A DNA stretch of 25,027 nucleotides from Chara braunii (GCA_003427395.1 BFEA01000188.1:641945-666971); one strand, 5' to 3'. Counted from the stretch's first letter, positions 10,125 to 18,290 are shown. A program made the numbers and translations. The notes: generated from the sequence alone by a model not told the origin.

Positions 10125-10234
10125 TCCAACACACCACTTCAAAGGTAAATCGGCTGGTTCCTGGGGAAAAAACACTCGGACCTTGCGGCCCGCAAAAGAC
10201 TACAAAACCAGGGTCCAACTTCCTGATTGGCCGG

Positions 10235-10575
10235 GTAACAAGGTCCTGCAGACCTGTAGTCATACCACTTCCTAGTGCAAGAAAACCATAAGACCGAAAA
10301 ATCAGAAAATCCAAAAAAAACAATGGAACAAACCCACTTCGGACCTTGTTCGGTACCTCTCGTCATACGACCACATCCTACGCAAGGAAAACATAAACCC
10401 AGAAAATCACAAAAAACGCAGAATCAGACACAACGGTCCCGCCTCAGACCCTGTTTGATAACCCAAGTCGTCAGACCACTTCCTTCACAGGAAACACATA
10501 CAACCGAAAAATCAGAAAAAATCACTGAAACAGACGGAACAGACCCGCCTCAGACCCTGTTCGATACCTCACGCA
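10235..10575. repeat. About 3.2 units of a diverged ~105-bp tandem repeat
   Basis: Repeated landmarks are GACCTTGTTCGGTACC at 10342, GACCCTGTTTGATAACC at 10448 and GACCCTGTTCGATACC at 10553, with an earlier unit entering near 10235-10250. Each unit also carries a CGTCA/AGTCA block, ACCACTTCC or a variant, and CCGAAAAATCAGAAAA. Spacing is 105-106 bp. The array lies just beyond the 3' end of the PLE reading frame, and PLEs are known for pseudo-LTRs and tandem arrangements, so it may be PLE untranslated sequence. Confidence 0.7.
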
Positions 10576-10775
10576 GCGCCTATAGCATATCGACATTCCA
10601 ATCTAACTAATTTCCCAGCTCAAATCATGCTCGAAGATCTATTTACTGACTACTGTCCTACACATCACACCACGGTCAACTACTATACAGGAACAACCAA
10701 CCCAATCTGAAAGAACGAACACAGCTTACACAGTCAGTTCTTAGCCTAATCACAGATGAACCGCAATGTGGCAGC

Positions 10776-12255
10776 TCATATCTTATCCCTTCCCATTGTG
10801 AAACGACGCAGTCCCCTTTCAAAAAAATCGCCTGGGAAGTCTTTCTTACCAAGCTCTCTTTGTAGAGTCAGCACTCGCATGGGGATTTCCGATTTGATTG
10901 AGGTATTCTTATCAATCCGGTGCAGATAATCGGTGATCACCGCACCCTTCTGCCTTTTGTCACCCCAGGAAAGGTAAGATTTACCATTTTTGTACACGAG
11001 CGACCGCTATGTCCAAGTGCAACTATCATTCTTTGATACTTGCACGCAACTCAGCATCCGATACTCAGGCCTCGCTACGATCTTGCAGCTCAAAAAGTCC
11101 AAAATTCCATTACCTGTGTTGGTGCGTTCTGACACCAATCCCTCCGGGTAACAGTTGCAGAATGCTCGTAGCAGGGTATCCTTGCTGGTTTCATCTCTCC
11201 AAGCCAATGTGAGCAAGACGTCATCCATCAGGCGAGTTGCAAACAGACACCTGGCCTGGCGTCCCAAACCACTGATCAATCTGTACTCAGAATATGCGCA
11301 CAGAATACATGCGAGAGGTGGGCTTGTGCTTTTCCCCATAGGGATGCCCACCTCCTGTTTCAGCAATACCCCAGTGGCAAAAAAATATGTATTGCGCATA
11401 TCCACCCGTACGAACGATCGAATATCTTCCAGATCCAGGCAAACCCAGTGATCAGCTCCCGTAGTCATTCCAAAACTAGCCCCCTTCCCCTTGGTATTCA
11501 CCCTTACCAAATCACGATCCTTAGACTTGTGCCAATCAATCAGCCAATCAACAGCGTCGATAATATCGCTGTGCGACAACTTCGTGAACATTTCCTTAAT
11601 ATCAAACGAATATGCCGTCGTAGTATAACCGCCTCCCAAGCGTCCTAACTTACGATTGCCCTTATCCAGCTCAGTCACCAGATTAGAGACCGAACGCAAG
11701 TTGAAGTGCCAATAGCTTGGGATTGTATATAGCAGATGATTCAACCCTTTAGACACCAGTTTCCCAGTCTTTCCCAAAGGATCAACAAAGGATGGGCAAA
11801 TGGGACGAAATTTACCCAAGTCTTTGTGCTTGGGTATCACGTACGCGTCCCCGAAGCTACCCTTCTTATCCACCCGAGCAAACTTACCAAGCTTAGCTGC
11901 GGCCACATCTTCCACCATCCCACGAATGACGCACGCTTGCGTATCCTCCACAATCCTATACCCCTCATTCAGCACAAACAAGCTCAACATAACACTATAG
12001 TACACGCTAGGACACATCACTACCGTTTCCCCAGAGTTCCTATCAACTGATGTTACCACCAGGCCTTTCAGGCGTCTCTTCAAGGCCTCTACCTCCTCCA
12101 GTGTCACTCCATGAACCGTGCCCCTGGTACCATCGTCCATCACACATTGCTTCACGCTTGCTTGATCAAAACGAGGTGGATCGCCTCTGATATTACTCCA
12201 CCCTTGAAAACCTTGGAATAGTTTCTGGCACAGACTCTCAATCCTCCTCTGCGTC
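10776..12255 (-). pseudogene. PLE reverse transcriptase
   Basis: The frame runs from 12255 (or from the ATG at 12287 if the segment upstream is not spliced) to a TAG at 11007-11009, then continues in frame to 10776. Order of landmarks: SVDRNSGETVVMCPSVYY (the PLE DKG-type motif), AYVIPKHKD with KFRPICPS (fingers), SFDIKEMFTKL (motif A, Asp at 11601-11603), GIPMGKSTSPPLA (motif B), RLMDDVLL (motif C, Asp-Asp at 11220-11225), GILDFLSCKI, and after the TAG a thumb-like WGDKRQKG ... LQRELGKKDFPGDF. PLE RTs are sister to telomerase RT and copy their RNA onto nicked DNA. All catalytic Asp residues are intact; the only break inside the RT is the TAG. Confidence 0.85.
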
Positions 12256-12303
12256 CTAGCATGAGGTAGATTATTAGCATTGGCCAAGAGTGGTGATACT
12301 TAC
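12256..12303 (-). other. Candidate 48-nt in-frame intron in the PLE
   Basis: On the minus strand the segment starts GTAAGTAT, contains GCTAATAA 25-32 nt in (a branch-point-like CTAAT) and ends CATGCTAG. Its first in-frame codon is the TAA that otherwise separates the CxC linker frame from the RT frame. Removing exactly these 48 nt joins HVTFRLRDLP to TQRRIESLC in one frame. PLEs are known to retain introns. The alternative is a nonsense mutation with the splice-like flanks arising by chance; 48 nt is short for a plant intron. Confidence 0.45.
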
Positions 12304-13260
12304 GGTAAATCACGCAGACGAAAGGTCACGTGGCCTTCCTCCTTCGGGAAAGGCATTCGTGTACATGTACAGGTCAACACATTGCGTTTCGAATACGAAC
12401 GCTGATTGTGCAACATCTCCGCAATCGTGGGATTTTTCGTCTCTACGATGCGTACCTTCTTCTGTGCTCTGTGCAAAAAACACACCGGCAAGTCGCTCTT
12501 CATCAAGGCATCATTCACTACCTTACAGACTTCACAGACGCGAATACGATCATCGTACTTAATCTTAAAGGTAAGATCAACAACAAGACTTAGTCCAAAG
12601 CTTTCACGAACTAGACAAGAAACCGCCCGAGGAAGGTACTTCCTAGTCGATTTACGAGAAAAATCCTTGATCACGCTATAGATACGCAGGCAGGATTTCA
12701 TACTCCATCCCTTCAACAAACTCAATTTCCTTGGATTTTTCAGAATCTGAATCAACAACCCCTTCAAAAAGGCACAACGCGGCTGCCACTTGCAAATGTA
12801 CGTAATAGAAAAATCCCCGCCCTTCTCCAATTGCTTCCTTCAATTCTTCAAGCGCAACTGATCCGACCCAACACTAAGTTTTGATTCTCCGAACGTCTTA
12901 ACCAACCTCCGCCATCTAGGGAACCACACGTTGCCTCCTCCTGTACTAACATGGATCAGTAGCTTGCCCTCAGTCTTCCCGGCGTCAAACAAGCGGTAAA
13001 AGTCAACCCCCCACTCCGAACTACCTTTGGTCTGGAACTTAATTGGTGCTACCTTCCAGTGCTCTCCCTTCTACTTAGAGACGCCCTTCCCCCTTGCTCT
13101 TTCCTTCCTTCCTGGTTTATTAGGGCGATGTCTTTTACCCCTGGTCTTCTTTGTTCCCGAAGTATTCAATCAAACTATGTTCAATTCAGAAAAGGTAATT
13201 CAAAGATTACTAAGTACAAAGGCACATTTTGGTAATCGTACACCTACTTCAGACTTTCAG
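12304..13260 (-). pseudogene. PLE linker with CxC motif
   Basis: The frame upstream of the RT reads back through a TGA at 12840-12842 and a TAG at 13071-13073 to a very basic stretch (GTKKTRGKRHRPNKPGRK, near 13150) that could serve as nuclear targeting or RNA binding. Nearer the RT are VRIVETKNPTIAEMLHNQ and VLTCTCTRMPF followed by GHVTF. The CxC pair and the His ahead of the RT match the short linker described for N-terminal-endonuclease PLEs. Between the endonuclease and the basic stretch (about 13263-13165) the frames are broken; a second intron or frameshifts could lie there. Confidence 0.65.
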
Positions 13261-13263
13261 GCT

Positions 13264-13610
13264 TCATCGCCGGATATACCCTAGCTCTAGCTTAGTAAGG
13301 TCAACACCCCCAAGTACGTCAACTGGTATCAGGCAGTAGTTACCGTGACCAAACCCACCAAGCCATCTGTGGAAATGGGACTGCGTGCGCTTACGACAAA
13401 CGTATAGATGTTATTTCCACCTGATCGACACGCTATGTGTAGTTTTTCCAATGTAGACGTGCTTACAGTACCGCGAGATAGCCACGTACACACAGTCCGC
13501 CAAATCCACAAATTCGATACCATGCTTCTCATACAAGTCGATCCAGTTTTTTAACAAACTTACCGAGCCAACGTATCGCGTTATCGACAACTAACAATAG
13601 TACCACCCAG
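13264..13610 (-). pseudogene. GIY-YIG endonuclease domain of the PLE
   Basis: From about 13548 the minus strand reads NWIDLYEKHGIEFVDLAD, then VYVAISRYCKHVYIGKTT: the GIY (VYV, Tyr codon 13486-13488) and YIG (13453-13455) halves. The catalytic Arg (IRW, 13420-13422), a His right after a TAA (13408-13410) and the catalytic Glu in KLELGYIRR (13285-13287) follow at the spacing expected of the family. The TAA at 13411-13413 sits between Lys and His, where a Glu codon would need one base change. A TGA at 13264-13266 ends the domain. No CCHH finger is seen, in line with what is reported for Chlamys. The domain nicks DNA for insertion in active relatives; this copy is interrupted. Confidence 0.75.
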
Positions 13611-13618
13611 ATCTCCAG

Positions 13619-13960
13619 CTAGCAACGGGTCCCCCTACTCTTATCTTGCCCCAAGAAACCTAGCAACACGGACCACAGTCTGTACGGAGCCTCATTCTCA
13701 TCAACCGTTCCTGATTCTCTGGGCGGTGTGTAGGTCTCTTGGTCGTGCATCCCACTATGTGAGCTTGAACACACGACCTCATCCATGCAATCTACTATCG
13801 AAGCTACTGAGCTACTGTGGAAACTGAATGATTTGTGCGCAATATCGGACCGGAAGGCACCTGAACAATCATCCCCAAGTATGTAAGCACGCAAAGAACC
13901 ACTAGAACCAAGAGCACCAGGCAAACATCTCACAGCCCATACCCAACATACAACAACCAT
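13619..13960 (-). CDS. 113-residue open frame upstream of the PLE endonuclease, unknown
   Basis: An ATG at 13960 opens a 113-residue frame ending just before the GIY-YIG region on the same strand. The N-terminus is hydrophobic (MVVVCWVWAVRCLPGALG) and the middle is Ser/His/Asp-rich with several Cys. I recognise no domain. It may be the 5' part of the PLE or its untranslated leader, or a chance frame. The expected Kozak purine at -3 is absent (T). Little weight should be put on it as a gene. Confidence 0.25.
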   Translation of the reverse strand: MVVVCWVWAVRCLPGALGSSGSLRAYILGDDCSGAFRSDIAHKSFSFHSSSVASIVDCMDEVVCSSSHSGMHDQETYTPPRESGTVDENEAPYRLWSVLLGFLGQDKSRGTRC

Positions 13961-13974
13961 GGACTAAGACCCCT

Positions 13975-14100
13975 GGGTGGTGCGCAAGCAGCATCTGTAA
14001 TAGCTTACCTGCGTAAGCCCAGGGGGGGTTGCAGATGGGTATACATTATGTAAACGTCCGCCAGTGTCCATGCGCATGGATGCGGGGTTTTAAGCGACAA
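13975..14100 (-). mobile_element. Body of a tRNA-derived SINE-like sequence, split by retroposon copy 1
   Basis: Together with 15798-15856 this makes one minus-strand unit once the insertion at 14101-15797 is removed, since both halves contain the 12-bp duplication tttaagcgacaa (14089-14100 and 15798-15809). The part here carries the decayed T-arm end (AAACCCCGC on the minus strand), a perfect 14-bp palindrome TCCATGCGCATGGA and then a non-tRNA body. Its 3' limit is a guess. Confidence 0.45.
14089..14100. repeat. Left target-site duplication of retroposon copy 1
   Basis: tttaagcgacaa here is repeated exactly at 15798-15809. The segment between them is retroposon copy 1, its A-rich tail and a foldback element. 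Confidence 0.65.
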
Positions 14101-14367
14101 GATCGAACTGCGCTAGCGCTAGCACCCTAACGCTGGCCGACCAGCGAGGCCTGACCGCACCCGGCTTGACCAGCGCCCTGGAGAGGTGGCCCCCCCAGGC
14201 CGCTGGGCCTGTGTACGCGCCTGACACGTGGCCGTGGCTTTCAGCTTGCCACGTGCCACCTGTCGTTTGGTGGCGCGGACGCCCCGTGACGCGTGAATAG
14301 GGGAAGCGCCAACCCGTGATTGATTGGAGGTTACTGTACAATAGCGGCGCAGTTCTTTGAGCGAACC

Positions 14368-14774
14368 ATGGTTGTCATGGAGGAGCTTTTGGAGAGAGAG
14401 CTACAGCTTGGAGCGAACGGATGGCTGATTACCTTGGAGAAAGGATGGAGATGGTTACAGGAGATTGTGAGGGACATGTCTTTGCGGCTGCAAGCAGAGC
14501 TAGAGGTCGAAGAGGGAGCAATTCCTCTGGCTGGTTGGCTGAAGGATAAAAGTGAGGACATGTTGGAGATCATCTGGGAGCTGGAGGAGGGGCCGGATCC
14601 CCGCCTTGACGTCTGCATCAATTGGAGGAGGGCAGATGGCATCATGTCTGTCTGCAAAACCCTCTTCAATGGGGGTTGCGATCTGTGTGCTCTTCTGGAG
14701 GACCGGTTGGAGGGCGATATTGATGGTGAGGAGGCGCACGTGGCAACAGAGGTAACAACGTTAACATCAAGATC

Positions 14775-14823
<49 letters not shown>

Positions 14824-15006
14824 TTGACACCGGTGATATCGGCGGTTGCGAAGACAACGAAGGTCACAACGCCAATACTCTTCACAAAAACAACATCATC
14901 GATCGCTGCGCCTGCAGTGTTGGCGACGACAATGACAATAGTGGCAGCAACACAACCACAAATAACAAGTACGACAACAATAACGACAGCGACAACAACA
15001 ACTTGA
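14368..15006 (+). CDS. Retroposon protein, copy 1, 212 residues, unknown family
   Basis: The ATG at 14368 (context AACCATGG, a good plant initiation site) starts a 212-residue protein. Residues 1 to about 130 are acidic and probably helical, with Trp-rich spacing and the conserved blocks IVRDMSLRLQ, LAGWLK, IIWELEEGPDP, MSVCKTLFN and LLEDRLEG. From about residue 130 it becomes Thr-rich because the frame runs through a CAA/ACA trinucleotide tract (14774-14813). The related frame in copy 2 is about 73 percent identical by my hand alignment but stops at 127 residues, before the Thr region. In one well-aligned block of about 215 nt I counted about 12 amino-acid-changing and 7 silent differences, so strong purifying selection is not evident. 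There is no resemblance to known RT, gag or transposase motifs. Confidence 0.5.
14774..14813 (+). repeat. (CAA)n microsatellite in retroposon copy 1
   Basis: Thirteen uninterrupted CAA/AAC triplets lie in a longer region of the same composition reaching to about 15100. Copy 2 has a corresponding CAA tract at about 19141-19175. Confidence 0.9.
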
Positions 15007-15429
15007 ACAACATCAAGAACAACAACAATAACAAAACAACGGCAGAGATGACGACAACGGCGGCAACAACAACAACAACAACATCAACAACAATGCCTAC
15101 CACTACTACCTTCCCCCCACTGTGCGTGGTATCTCTCCCTGTTGTTCCGCTTATCTTCGCTTCACAGCGGGTGGGAGTGGGATAAATGACAACCCTTCAT
15201 TGATTGGGGTTGTCCGGCCCTCAATCCCCGATCATGATGAGATGTAGGGGTAGGTTGTTTAGGGTTGTGTGCATGGGTGTGTTTTGGCTGTTGGCGTGTT
15301 TGATGGAGATATTTTTTTACTTAGGTTTTCATCATGTACGTAGGAGGTCAATCCTTCCCTTCTCCTGGGAAGTAATCAATGCCTTTTGCTCTATGGGGAA
15401 TATTCAAACTTAAGGAACATTTCACATCA

Positions 15430-15507
15430 TTGTATAAGGGACGCGAGACCCGATTTCCAGCTGACACATGTTATTGTACAAGGACGCTGAACCCGATTTC
15501 CAGCAGG
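15430..15507 (+). repeat. Two units of the GACCCGATTTCCAGC repeat (copy 1)
   Basis: Units ending GACCCGATTTCCAGC at about 15461 and AACCCGATTTCCAGC at about 15504 are each preceded by ATTGTAYAAGG(G)ACGC. Four more diverged units occur at the same place in copy 2. Confidence 0.8.
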
Positions 15508-15546
15508 TGTAGCTCCCCACCAATAGATGGAGCCTTCAACATTGGG

Positions 15547-15588
15547 ACCCACTTAATGGGCCTGCTCTTATCACCTCGTTAAGTGGGT
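15547..15588 (+). other. 3' stem-loop of retroposon copy 1
   Basis: ACCCACTTAA (15547-15556) pairs perfectly with TTAAGTGGGT (15579-15588) around a 22-nt loop, about 20 nt ahead of the poly-A tail. Copy 2 keeps the stem with one compensatory base-pair change. LINE 3' stem-loops are recognised by their RTs, so this may be the signal for mobilisation. Confidence 0.7.
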
Positions 15589-15646
15589 TTTCCCGTATAT
15601 GAAGTTCTGAAAAAAAAAAAATAAAAAAAATAATAATAATAATAAA

Positions 15647-15801
15647 TAAACCACCAGTACTTCCTAAAGTCGTGCCCGTTAACGCTACGCGATTTTAGGA
15701 AACGTACGGGCCACTACAGGAGCACCCAAATTCATCCAACTACAAACGTTTCTACTCTATTTTTTTCCGCGGCCGATAGCTGGCCAAGTACTGGTGGTTT
15801 A
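15647..15801. mobile_element. 155-bp foldback with perfect 16-bp inverted ends
   Basis: TAAACCACCAGTACTT at 15647-15662 is the exact complement of AAGTACTGGTGGTTTA at 15786-15801. A second imperfect pair (TCCTAAAGTCG / CGATTTTAGGA) is nested near the left end. It lies between the A-tail of retroposon copy 1 and the right target duplication, overlapping the latter by 4 bp. No duplication of its own is clear, so it may be a MITE that entered the tail or a product of a complex insertion. Confidence 0.6.
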
Positions 15802-15856
15802 AGCGACAATGGGCATGTCCGACCGGTGCCCTAACCACTGGGCCACACGCCATCCA
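15798..15856 (-). mobile_element. tRNA-like head of a SINE
   Basis: Read on the minus strand from 15856, GGCGTGTGGCCCAGTGG contains a near-consensus Pol III box A (TGGCCCAGTGG), followed by TTAGGGCACCGG. After joining to the left part at 14100 the unit continues through a decayed box B into a T-arm-like AAACCCCGC at tRNA-like spacing (about 74 nt). It is a tRNA-derived SINE relic rather than a working tRNA gene, since the arms no longer pair well. Confidence 0.5.
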
Positions 15857-16332
15857 CAGTAACTACAAAGATAACTGTGGAAAAGGTGGGTTTTTATTCT
15901 TTTATATTTTTTTATACCATAAAAAGTTAAAAACTACGCTATATTCTTCTCTCAAATATTTCATGATCTTTCAAATTCTTGCAATTCACCTTGACTACCT
16001 ACCTACCACTACTCCTAAGGCTTATACAGTGGACCCCTCCAGAGTCCGAACATAGCTTTGTTGTCTCCCTCCAGCCACCATCAGAGGGGATGCATGTTGA
16101 CACCCGCCCCAACCATGGTGGTCAAGGATGGGGTGGGGCCGATGAAAAGGGAGGAGCAGCTACTGGCAAATGTGTAACCATGATCCTCTGCCCCTCCCAC
16201 CCACCCTGATAAAAAGAAAACAAAAGAACGAAATAGGAAATTTAAGGAAAATGACAGATAATATCCTGATTACTTCGGGTGCCGCTGCATTCTTACCATC
16301 AAAATGGGCCACCAACGATGAAGTTACGAAGG
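15857..16332. other. Unassigned stretch before the minisatellite
   Basis: AT-rich sequence (15890-15960) followed by mixed sequence with a GGGGTGGGGCC patch near 16130. No gene, RNA or repeat could be supported. Confidence 0.4.
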
Positions 16333-17010
16333 TTTATACCCACGTGGGTATACACGGGTATATGTGGGTATATGTGGGTATATGTGGGTATACGTGGGCA
16401 TATGTGGGTATATGTGGGTATATGTGGGTATAGGTTGGTATATGTGGGTTCACACCTACATGGGTATACGTGTGTATATGTGGGTAGACGTGGGTTTATG
16501 CGTTCGTGCGTATTTATGCGTATATGTGGGTATATGTGGGTATATGGGGTCCATACCCACGTAGGTATATATGGGTACACATGGATATATATATAGGGGT
16601 GTATGAGTTTATACCCACATGGGTACACATGGATTTACATTGGTATACCTGGATTCATACCTATGTCGTGGTGGGTGTTCATGGGTATATGTGGGTTTAT
16701 ACCCATGTGGGTATGTGTGCATTTATACCCTCATGGGTATACACGGATATACATGGGTATGTGTGGGCTTATACCCACGTGGGTATATGTGGGTATGCAT
16801 GGGGTGTGTGTGGGTTTATACTCAGTGGCACGTAAGTGTATGTGAGTATAAGTGGGGTATCTACGTGGGTATAGTGGGTATATGTGGGTTTATGCCCACA
16901 TTGATATATGTGGGTATACATGGGTGTACGTGGGTACAGAAGGGTATACGTGGGTATACAAGGGTGTACGTGGGCTTATACCCATGTGGTTATGCGTGAA
17001 TATACGTAGG
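16333..17010 (+). repeat. Minisatellite of TATGTGGG-type units with palindromic modules
   Basis: Nearly 680 bp are built from variants of GTATATGTGG and TGGGTATA. About every 30-90 bp a near-palindrome of the form TATACCCAYRTGGGTATA recurs (near 16335, 16553, 16611, 16698, 16726, 16773, 16892 and 16977). The plus strand is G-rich throughout. Because the repeat has no stops in several frames it yields long open frames rich in Tyr/Gly/Val/Trp on both strands; these are not genes. LINE-2 begins at its right edge. Confidence 0.9.
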
Positions 17011-17227
17011 TACACTTGATCTGTCAATTGCATATGGGTCCCTTATCTCTGTTGTCTTTACAAACACACACCAAGATCCACCAAGCTAGCAATGCAGCAA
17101 TAACGCCCCTCGACTTGGCCGCATGCAAAATCTATAAGCCACTCTTGTTGTTCTTGCCGAGGCTGCTCGAGGAAGATGCCTTGGATGCCAGTAGGATGTG
17201 GGATGACCCCTCGTTCATCAAAAGCCT

Positions 17228-17290
17228 ATTGGGGGTCCGATTACCGATATTGGGGCTCCGATTACCGATATTGGGGCTCCGATTACCGAT
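17228..17290 (+). repeat. Three 21-bp tandem units in LINE-2
   Basis: ATTGGGGCTCCGATTACCGAT is repeated three times (17228-17248 with GGGGGTCC, then 17249-17269 and 17270-17290). 21 bp is seven codons, so the reading frame is kept and encodes repeated GSDYRYW. Confidence 0.9.
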
Positions 17291-18276
17291 TAGATCATCA
17301 CAACACATGGATGTCAGCCAACCAAAACTGCAGGTCACATTATTGCTCATACTCAGAATCACCACAATCCCGACCGCAGTCCCAGGTATCACTAATCCAG
17401 CGGGTGCAGGGAGGACAGCAAGGGAACCAGAATAATCCCCGTGGGGATAATGATGGACACAGGCAACCTCCACCGTTGAACAACCCTGCCTACCCGAGTC
17501 AACCTTGTCCTCCCCCGACACTCTGCCGCCAACCACCATGGGCCAAAAAACAATTGGAGGCTGACTTGGACATCCAGTTTATCAATGTCAATGGCCTGAC
17601 TCAACCAAATGATCACAAATCCGACGCTCTCTGGAAGATGATAACTTGAGATATGGGGGGTAGATGGCCTGATGCAATTGGAGTCCAAGAAACACACCTC
17701 ATAGACTCCATTCCCTACCGAGCTCGGGCCCACCAAATCTGGCCTCACACGACATTTGCAGCACCGGCTAGATCAGTGGGATCAACAGAGGTAGCCATCT
17801 GGCTACCCCCTTCCACGAGGCTTACAGTAGTGCATGCACAATGGGACCAATCTGAAGGAAGATGGGTCTGGCTAAGGGCCTGGGTTGGGGAAGAGGAAAT
17901 CTGTTTGGCTTGCATTTATGCCCCTAATGCCCCTGGACAGAGATCCCACTTTTTCATCAACCTGCTTCAGACCCTCCCGAAAGACCTCCCTATTGTCATG
18001 ATTGGTGACTTTAATACAACTTTAGACCCCTCCGTGGATATGAGATCATCATCGTCATCATGCTTATCAAGCCCCCAAAACAGGAGTAGGGAGGGTGGAC
18101 GTGACAACATTGCACTAGCTCACATGATGACTGAAGTGGGTTTGCTGGATTCGTATCGACACCTTCATCCTAACACGAAGGCTTACACATGTGTGAGATC
18201 GAGAGGGGAGGCAAGACTTTCTAATTCAAGGATAGGCCTAGGCCTCCTCTCAGATGACCTCACCGACCTCCTTACG

Positions 18277-18290
18277 ATGGCGGACATCCT
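18277..18290. repeat. Left target-site duplication of retroposon copy 2
   Basis: atggcggacatcct is repeated exactly at 20319-20332. It is LINE-2 endonuclease coding sequence, and LINE reading resumes after the right copy. Confidence 0.9.

Larger units (their letters stand above)
10776..13610 (-). mobile_element. Penelope-like element with N-terminal GIY-YIG endonuclease (Chlamys type)
   Basis: On the minus strand the order is GIY-YIG endonuclease (about 13600-13264), a basic linker, a CxC motif (12363-12371), then a PLE reverse transcriptase (12255-10776). Canonical PLEs carry the endonuclease after the RT. The permuted order with a CxC linker is the described signature of the Naiad/Chlamys clade, with Chlamys reported from green algae, spike mosses and slime molds. 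The reading frame is broken at 13411-13413, 13264-13266, 13071-13073, 12840-12842 and 11007-11009, plus a TAA at the head of a candidate intron (12301-12303). It is a degenerate copy. The outer boundaries are uncertain: tandem repeats at 10235-10575 may belong to its 3' side and the frame at 13619-13960 to its 5' side. Confidence 0.8.
14101..15646 (+). mobile_element. ORF-bearing poly-A retroposon, copy 1
   Basis: The element has a GC-rich ~220-bp leader with a GCGCTAGCGCTAGC palindrome and two CACGTGGC/GCCACGTG G-boxes, one long open frame (14368-15006), an A/C-rich repeat-bearing region, two copies of a GACCCGATTTCCAGC repeat, a 3' stem-loop (15547-15588) and an A-rich tail (15609-15646). 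Copy 2 at 18291-20318 has the same parts in the same order. The poly-A tail and 12-bp flanking duplication point to target-primed insertion. No RT, endonuclease or LTR is present, so it is non-autonomous. I do not recognise the family. Confidence 0.7.
17176..18290 (+). pseudogene. LINE-2 ORF1 tail and endonuclease, interrupted
   Basis: One frame runs from about 17176 to 18290 with a single TGA at 17647-17649. The N-terminal part has three 7-residue repeats (YWGSDYR) from the 21-bp repeat, then Gln/Asn/Pro-rich sequence. The endonuclease starts DIQFINVNGL, then after the stop RWPDAIGVQETHL (catalytic Glu kept), EEICLACIYAPN, PIVMIGDFNTTLDP (kept) and LLDSYRHLHPNTKAYT. The frame is cut at LTMADIL by retroposon copy 2. 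The N-terminal part and endonuclease sharing one frame suggests an ORF1-ORF2 fusion or a very short junction. Confidence 0.75.

Noticed and set aside
12840-12842. In-frame TGA in the PLE read as selenocysteine
   Set aside because: Selenoproteins are known in animal Naiads, but the site is not in a Cys-like context, no SECIS-like element is evident and other stop types also break the frame.
10000-13600. Hammerhead ribozyme linked to the PLE
   Set aside because: No CTGATGA core with a following GAAA was found on the element's strand.
10776-13610. Group II intron, LTR-element or LINE reverse transcriptase
   Set aside because: The DKG-like motif, IPMG, MDD, CxC linker and upstream GIY-YIG together fit only PLEs. 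No integrase, protease, maturase or RNase H was seen.
15798-15856. Functional tRNA gene
   Set aside because: Box A is good, but box B and the arms are degraded and the unit is split by an insertion, so it is a SINE relic.
16170-17010. Several overlapping open frames on both strands rich in Tyr, Val, Gly and Trp
   Set aside because: They are read-throughs of the TATGTGGG minisatellite, which lacks stops in several frames. The repeated peptide follows from the DNA repeat.
16333-17290. CRISPR array
   Set aside because: Neither the minisatellite nor the 21-bp repeats have the repeat-spacer structure, and the context is eukaryotic.
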